Below are positions 5,423 to 10,074 of a stretch of DNA of 10,074 nt, in pieces (positions within the stretch are counted from its first letter, which is position 1; every line of letters starts with the position of its first letter). The notes below the pieces were generated by a model that saw only the letters and a list, made by a program, of their open reading frames with translations, was not told the DNA's origin and made no database searches. A program made the position numbers and the translations under genes. Source of the stretch: JBCCRH01 sp039208045 (GTDB lineage Bacteria > Bacteroidota > Bacteroidia > Chitinophagales > Saprospiraceae); assembly GCA_039208045.1 (NCBI GenBank), contig JBCCRH010000217.1, forward strand, positions 1 to 10,074, read 5' to 3'.

Positions 5423-8251
5423 ATGATATTTTCACAAAAAGGACTTCGCTTACACATTATTCTTTTCTTCTTAGTGCTTTCCGTGCCTGCCTTTGCACAA
5501 ACCACACTAACCGGAGAGATCACTGATGGAGGTACGGGGGAACCGCTCATTAGCGCCAGCGTATCTGTAAAAGGTACTACCAACGGTACAGTTACCAACT
5601 TCGATGGAATATTCGAATTAAAGACGGATCAAGCATTCCCGATCACTTTGCTCATCTCTTATGTAGGGTATACTGAGCAAGAGCTCGTGGTCAATAGTGC
5701 TGATCAAGAGATAGAGGTAAAACTAGAAGAAGATGCCGTAAATATCGCTGCTATCGAAGTAACCGGAAGACGGATTTCTGAAAAACAACAACAAGCACCC
5801 TTATCTATTGAAACCCTGGACAATATCGGTATCCGAGAGACTGCCGCTGCTAGTTTCTATGACGGATTAGGCAACATGAAAGGAGTTGATTTGACTGCTG
5901 CCAGTTTGGGCTTTAAAGTAATTAATACGAGAGGATTCAATAGTACCAGTCCTGTTCGTTCGTTGCAAACGATTGATGGAGTAGATAATCAAGCTCCTGG
6001 ACTTAACTTCTCTTTGGGTAATTTCCTTGGAGCTACGGAACTAGATGTGAATAAGGTGGAAATTATACAAGGGGCAAGTTCTTCATTTTATGGCCCCAAC
6101 GCCTTCAATGGTGTTATTGCCATGGAAACAAAGGATCCATTTTACACAGAAGGACTTTCTGCACAAGTAAAGATTGGAGAGCGTAACCTGCTTAACCCAG
6201 AAGTACGCTGGGCAGATAGCTACAAAAACGAAGACGGCAAGAAAACATTTGCTTACAAGCTTTCTTTCTCTTTCCTCGGTGCAGACGACTGGGAAGCCAA
6301 TAATACCGCAGCAGTAGATGATACGCCCACCCCAGAAGGAAATCCTGGTGGATGGGACGCTGTAAATATTTATGGCGATGAATATGAGCTATTAGGCGAT
6401 TTCACACAAGCCACTTCTAACCAGTTTAATGATGCAGCTGGCTTAGAAATCGTGCACAGAGGAGGCTATAGAGAAGAAGACTTAGTGGATTATGATACGC
6501 GCAACTACAAAGCATCTGCTTCTTTTCACTTTAGAACTGATCCAGATGCAGAAGAGCAGTCACCTGAGTTAATTCTAGCCATGAATTATGGTTCAGGAAC
6601 TACCGTATATCAAGGGGACAATCGCTTCAGCTTACGCAATATTCAGTTTTTCCAACCCAAGATTGAATTCAGAAAGCGTGGTGATTACTTCATTAGAGCT
6701 TATATGTCTAGAGAGGATGCTGGTGATAGCTACGATCCGTACTTTACCGCATTGCGCTTAGAAGAACGAGCGCAAAATGATGGCCGTTTCTTTGGGCAAT
6801 ATAGAAAGTGGTGGGAAGATAATGGCATAGCTGATGAAATGATTGAACGAGGCTATCCTGAGTTATCGATAGAAATCGGCCCAGATGGATTACCAATCAT
6901 TAATTTTGATACAGAAGGTGCTCAAAAGTGGTTAGCTGACAACCAGGATTTCTTAAACGAAATGCACCAAATGGCGCGTGACTTCGTCAATGAACCTGAT
7001 CCAGGAGATAATGTAACTGGCCGTTTGGTGCCAGGTACTGCGGCATTCGATGAGGCGTTTAATGAGATTACTACCACTTTCAATAATGAAGACGGTGGAA
7101 CTCGATTCTTTAGTAACTCAGCGCTATACCATATCCACGGTGAAAAGCGATTCAATCCAGAATTTGGAGAAATCATTGTGGGTGGAAATGCCCGTTTGTT
7201 TACTCCTGACTCTAGGGGAACGATCTTCTTTGATTCTGCTGGAATTGATATAACCAATTTTGAGTATGGACTGTATGCGGGGCTGAACAAGATATTTTTT
7301 GATGGGAAGCTTCGAGCGAATGCTACTGTCCGGATGGATAAAAATGAGAACTTTGATTATATCTTCACCCCTGCGGCTTCTTTGGTGTATACCCCAGGCC
7401 CTAACCATTACTTAAGATTAAGTGTTTCTTCAGGTGTACGTAATCCTACTCTATCTGATCAATTCTTGTCGCTTAATGTGGGCCCTGCCACGCTTGCCGG
7501 TAATTTGAATGGAGTAGATAGTGTGATTACCCTCGAATCCTTCCAAAATTTCTTAAATGGATTCTTGCAGCGTGACCTGCTGGAGTTTTATGATATTGAT
7601 CCCATCCGGCCAGAACAAGTACGTACTATTGAGGCTGGTTATCGGGGTACGCTTTTTGAAAAGCTCTTTGTTGACTTGGGTTACTATTTCAATAGCTATA
7701 CCGACTTTATTGGGTTTAATATTGCGATTGATGCAGAGTTTGATAGTGAATCTTCGTTTATTCCGGCCGATGTAGATGTCTTCCGCTTTGCAGCAAATGC
7801 CGAAGAGACGGTCACGACCCAGGGCTTTAATATTGGTCTCAACTACTACTTTTTAGATTACTTTGTAGCCTCTGGAAATTATTCGTACAACGCTATTGTC
7901 TCTGCCTCGGATGACCCAATTATCCCTGCCTTCAACACGCCAGAACACAAGTTTAATATTGGCCTTTCGGCAAGAAATATTCAGTGGGAAGGCTTCCGTA
8001 ACTGGGGCTTCAATATCAACTACAAGTGGATAGAAGGCTTCTTGTTTGAAGGTTCTCCACAGTTCACTGGTTTTGTACCTACTTATGATCTAGTGGATGC
8101 GCAGATTAACTACAACATTCCGAAGTGGAATACGACTGTAAAATTAGGTGCGACCAACCTATTAGATAATCAAGCCTTCCAGGCATATGGAGGCCCAAGA
8201 GTAGGTCGCTTAGCCTATATTTCATTCTTGTATGAATGGAAGAAGAAATAA
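5423..8251 (+). CDS. TonB-dependent outer-membrane receptor with carboxypeptidase-regulatory-like domain
   Basis: Outer-membrane beta-barrel transporter driven by TonB/ExbBD; the ligand is unknown. The protein has 942 residues. A signal peptide is clear (hydrophobic 10-22, cleavage likely after AFA at 25). Residues 27 to about 107 form a CarboxypepD_reg-like domain (LTGEITDGGTGEPLISASV, then TNFDGIFEL and ISYVGY), a Bacteroidota hallmark. The plug follows at about 125-240 with RGFNST, the TIDGVDNQAPG stretch, VEIIQGASSSFYGPNAFNGVIAM. The rest is barrel with alternating aromatic strands, ending YISFLYEW plus three lysines. A normal SusC would be followed by SusD; here the next gene is a T9SS-exported hydrolase-like protein, so this is a CirA/FepA-type receptor and not a Sus pair. 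No ECF-interaction (STN) domain is seen, so direct sigma signalling is unlikely. Co-transcription with the downstream gene is likely: the gap is 34 bases with no terminator. Confidence 0.92.
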   Translation: MIFSQKGLRLHIILFFLVLSVPAFAQTTLTGEITDGGTGEPLISASVSVKGTTNGTVTNFDGIFELKTDQAFPITLLISYVGYTEQELVVNSADQEIEVKLEEDAVNIAAIEVTGRRISEKQQQAPLSIETLDNIGIRETAAASFYDGLGNMKGVDLTAASLGFKVINTRGFNSTSPVRSLQTIDGVDNQAPGLNFSLGNFLGATELDVNKVEIIQGASSSFYGPNAFNGVIAMETKDPFYTEGLSAQVKIGERNLLNPEVRWADSYKNEDGKKTFAYKLSFSFLGADDWEANNTAAVDDTPTPEGNPGGWDAVNIYGDEYELLGDFTQATSNQFNDAAGLEIVHRGGYREEDLVDYDTRNYKASASFHFRTDPDAEEQSPELILAMNYGSGTTVYQGDNRFSLRNIQFFQPKIEFRKRGDYFIRAYMSREDAGDSYDPYFTALRLEERAQNDGRFFGQYRKWWEDNGIADEMIERGYPELSIEIGPDGLPIINFDTEGAQKWLADNQDFLNEMHQMARDFVNEPDPGDNVTGRLVPGTAAFDEAFNEITTTFNNEDGGTRFFSNSALYHIHGEKRFNPEFGEIIVGGNARLFTPDSRGTIFFDSAGIDITNFEYGLYAGLNKIFFDGKLRANATVRMDKNENFDYIFTPAASLVYTPGPNHYLRLSVSSGVRNPTLSDQFLSLNVGPATLAGNLNGVDSVITLESFQNFLNGFLQRDLLEFYDIDPIRPEQVRTIEAGYRGTLFEKLFVDLGYYFNSYTDFIGFNIAIDAEFDSESSFIPADVDVFRFAANAEETVTTQGFNIGLNYYFLDYFVASGNYSYNAIVSASDDPIIPAFNTPEHKFNIGLSARNIQWEGFRNWGFNINYKWIEGFLFEGSPQFTGFVPTYDLVDAQINYNIPKWNTTVKLGATNLLDNQAFQAYGGPRVGRLAYISFLYEWKKK

Positions 8252-8285
8252 AAAATTTATATTCAGCAACTAACAAATACAATTT

Positions 8286-9878
8286 ATGAAGAAGTTCAAC
8301 TTTGCAATTTCATTTTTATTTCTCTTTGCGCTTTCAATGACAGTGCAAGCCCAGGAGGGAAATCCATTCGTAGACGCCATCTATGAAGTGGAAGTAGAGC
8401 AAAACGTCACCTATGGCGTAAATGCTACTATTCTGCCTATCCTTGTTGGCCTTACTAGCGAGGCAGTACCAAGTCCATTAAGAATGGATGTGTACACACC
8501 TGTTGGTGACTCTGGCGAGGATCGACCAGTGATGTTTGTACTACATACTGGTAACTTTTTACCTTTTCCAGATAACAATGGTACTGGAGGTACTAGATCC
8601 GACTCTACAGTAGTAGAGGTATGTAATCGCCTAGCGCAACGTGGCTATGTGGCATGTGCTATTAGCTATCGCTTAGGCTGGAATCCATTAGACAACTCGC
8701 AGGATGTTCGTAACTTTTTCTTGATCAATGCCGCTTATCGTGGGATTCAGGATGTACGTACTGCTACTCGCTTCTTGCGCTTAGATGCGGTAGATGGTGA
8801 AAATAAATATGGCATCGATCCTAATAAGATTGGGGCTTGGGGAATAGGTACTGGCGGATATATTGTTGCTGGTCTGGCTACTTTAGAAGATGTCCAAGAG
8901 ACCTTTATTCCTAAATTTCTGATTGACTTAGGAAATGGAATGCCTGTTCCTATGGTAAGTAACCAGACAAATGGTAATGTGAATGGTACTTCTGTAGGTA
9001 TAGTGCCTGCTGGCTATCCAGTACTGCCTGCTGGTGATACCCTATGCTATCCAAATCATGTTTTTTATGCAGACGGCAGTGAAATTCCATCTAATCTTAA
9101 TTTAGCCGTCAACAATGGTGGTGCATTAGGATCTTTGAGCTGGATCGATGAAAATACCATTCCATGGGTTACCTTCCATGTACCGACCGATCGATTCGCT
9201 CCTTATACAACAGGTACGCTAACGGTTCCTGGGACAGGGGATCCTGCCGATCCATCTGATGATTTTCCCATTGTAGAGGTACATGGTGGCTTTGACGTGC
9301 ATGCAGAGTTGGATGAACTAGGAATTAATGATATTTTCGATGGTGTCGATGATCTCATCGAAGATAACTACGAAGACTTTGCTGATCTTGCACTGGACAG
9401 AAGTGAGGGTCGCAAAGGGCTATTCCCTTTCCCTAACAATACAGCTAGTGAATCTTCCCCGTGGGATTTTTATGCTGAAGATATTCCAACAGCTGCCTTG
9501 CACCCTGCGCCAGAGCCAGAACTCGCAAGAACCTATTGGGATTCCATCTTTGCTTTTGCTATTCCACGGGCTTGTATTGCACTAGATTTAGGATGTGACT
9601 TTACTCCTAGCTCAACGGAAACAGTGCTTGATGCTGCTGATTTGGGCTTGCAGCTTGCACCAAATCCAGCAACATTAGAAGTGCAGGTTACTACCGCTAC
9701 GGAGTTCCCTATTCAGGCGATTGAAATGTATGACTTATCTGGCCGTATGGTACGCCATATTCCACAAGTCAACAACAATCAGATTGTCATACAACGACAA
9801 AATCTCAATAGTGGAATGTACTTCCTGAAGATGCGATTTGAGGAAGGGATTGTCACGCAGAAAGTGATGTTTGAATAA
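8286..9878 (+). CDS. T9SS-exported alpha/beta-hydrolase-like protein with glycine at the nucleophile position
   Basis: The protein has 530 residues. Signal peptide 1-22 (MKKFNF, hydrophobic core, cut after VQA). Residues about 60-440 resemble a carboxylesterase/acyl-peptidase alpha/beta-hydrolase: RMDVYTP, PVMFVLHTGN (85-90 replaces the usual HGGG oxyanion motif), RGYVACAISYRLGW, YRGIQDVRTATRFLR, and KIGAWGIGTGGYI. In the last, the elbow GxSxG reads G186-I-G188-T-G190: Gly188 (codon GGT, 8847-8849) stands where Ser is expected. An acid candidate is Asp302 in VPTDRFAPY; the His is uncertain. A linker leads to a type A T9SS C-terminal domain at about 453-530 (LAPNPA, MYDLSGRMV, LNSGMYFLKM, GIVTQKVMFE), which directs export through the outer membrane and anchoring or release at the surface. 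It may be a pseudoenzyme, a binding protein, or use another nucleophile such as Thr189. It lies 34 bases after the receptor gene, likely in the same operon. Confidence 0.85.
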   Translation: MKKFNFAISFLFLFALSMTVQAQEGNPFVDAIYEVEVEQNVTYGVNATILPILVGLTSEAVPSPLRMDVYTPVGDSGEDRPVMFVLHTGNFLPFPDNNGTGGTRSDSTVVEVCNRLAQRGYVACAISYRLGWNPLDNSQDVRNFFLINAAYRGIQDVRTATRFLRLDAVDGENKYGIDPNKIGAWGIGTGGYIVAGLATLEDVQETFIPKFLIDLGNGMPVPMVSNQTNGNVNGTSVGIVPAGYPVLPAGDTLCYPNHVFYADGSEIPSNLNLAVNNGGALGSLSWIDENTIPWVTFHVPTDRFAPYTTGTLTVPGTGDPADPSDDFPIVEVHGGFDVHAELDELGINDIFDGVDDLIEDNYEDFADLALDRSEGRKGLFPFPNNTASESSPWDFYAEDIPTAALHPAPEPELARTYWDSIFAFAIPRACIALDLGCDFTPSSTETVLDAADLGLQLAPNPATLEVQVTTATEFPIQAIEMYDLSGRMVRHIPQVNNNQIVIQRQNLNSGMYFLKMRFEEGIVTQKVMFE

Positions 9879-9892
9879 GGTATAACTATACC
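9879..9892 (+). other. Short perfect dyad immediately after the hydrolase-like gene
   Basis: GGTATAACTATACC begins at the base after the stop codon and can fold as GGTAT-AACT-ATACC. No T tract follows, so it is not a classic terminator. It may help protect or terminate the receptor-hydrolase transcript. Its AACTATA half also complements TATAGTT at 9941-9947, allowing an alternative, larger fold around the next hairpin. Confidence 0.35.
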
Positions 9893-9904
9893 TAAAGAAA
9901 CCTC

Positions 9905-9921
9905 GCGGATTGTAAATCCGC
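9905..9921. repeat. REP-like hairpin GCGGATT-GTA-AATCCGC
   Basis: A perfect 7-bp stem with a 3-base loop, GC-richer than its surroundings, located 26 bases after the hydrolase-like gene. AACTATA (9884-9890) and TATAGTT (9941-9947) flank it as an outer inverted repeat. A T5 run (9937-9941) lies about 15 bases beyond the stem, too far for a standard intrinsic terminator. The form resembles extragenic palindromes mobilised by REP-associated tyrosine transposases; no such transposase is in the window, so this is inference. Confidence 0.5.
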
Positions 9922-9973
9922 TGAGCACGGGCTTAGTTTTTATAGTTCAACAATACTAGATTTGTGAAAATAT

Positions 9974-10071
9974 GGCGACGGCATTTTTCCGACTTGCAAG
10001 GCGAAAAACGCAGGCATAGCCTTAGCTACGCCGAGGCTTTTCAACGTAGCAAGACGGGAAAAGGGCTAGTC
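9974..10071. repeat. Long imperfect palindrome with about 47-base arms and a CTTA loop
   Basis: The left arm (9974-10020) and right arm (10025 to about 10071) are imperfect reverse complements around CTTA (10021-10024). Near the tip, GGCATAGC faces GCTACGCC with one mismatch. Further out, TTTTTCCGACTTGC (9983-9996) faces GCAAGACGGGAAAA, again mostly complementary. A one-base gap is needed between the two blocks. No convincing protein or known RNA was recognised. It is best read as a dispersed structural repeat (REP/BIME- or MITE-like) or an unrecognised structured RNA; it may extend past the window end. Confidence 0.6.
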
Positions 10072-10074
10072 AGA

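Noticed and set aside
6922..7408. Minus-strand open frames inside the receptor gene
   Set aside because: They are antisense to well-supported barrel sequence and show no domain features.
5423..9878. SusC/SusD polysaccharide utilisation locus
   Set aside because: The downstream protein has no lipoprotein signal or SusD-like helical repeats; it has an alpha/beta-hydrolase core and a T9SS tail.
9974..10071. Integron attC site
   Set aside because: A large palindrome is present, but no GTTRRRY core or its complement was found at the ends, and no integrase or cassette gene is seen.

Overview
The window looks like chromosomal DNA from a Bacteroidota member, plausibly a Saprospiria/Lewinella-type marine bacterium (the phylum is well supported; the finer placement is inference). 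Four signs point to the phylum: a secreted protein ending in a type IX secretion (T9SS) sorting domain, a TonB-dependent receptor with an N-terminal carboxypeptidase-regulatory-like domain, a GlmM-type phosphohexomutase with the GEGNGG loop, and -7 elements of the TAnnTTTG kind instead of TATAAT.

Layout from left to right. (1) 1-1058, plus: the C-terminal half of oligopeptidase B with its complete catalytic triad. (2) 1055-1168: a nested palindrome built from CTAATGTG octamers, lying between two convergent genes and supplying the stop codons of both. (3) 1156-2289, minus: a cysteine desulfurase with its own promoter. (4) 2372-3754, minus: phosphoglucosamine/phosphomannomutase, most likely starting at a TTG codon. 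(5) About 3755-3833: a compact divergent promoter region. (6) 3834-4583 and 4561-5157, plus: a SAM-dependent methyltransferase overlapping a PAP2-type membrane phosphatase by 23 bases, which form a probable two-gene operon. (7) 5158-5422: a 265-base AT-rich intergenic stretch with small hairpins. (8) 5423-8251 and 8286-9878, plus: a TonB-dependent receptor followed after 34 bases by a T9SS-exported alpha/beta-hydrolase-like protein whose nucleophile serine position holds glycine. (9) 9879-10074: noncoding DNA with a REP-like hairpin and a second, about 98-base imperfect palindrome.

Most genes are housekeeping or widespread envelope genes: peptide turnover, sulfur mobilisation for Fe-S clusters and thio-cofactors, amino-sugar phosphate supply for the cell wall, and lipid phosphate hydrolysis. 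The receptor/hydrolase pair is the most lineage-specific part. It suggests a cell-surface or secreted protein working beside an outer-membrane transporter, although the hydrolase-like protein may not be catalytic in the usual way. No phage, CRISPR, insertion-sequence transposase, tRNA or rRNA was seen. The least explained DNA is in the two palindromic intergenic zones, which look like dispersed small repeats.
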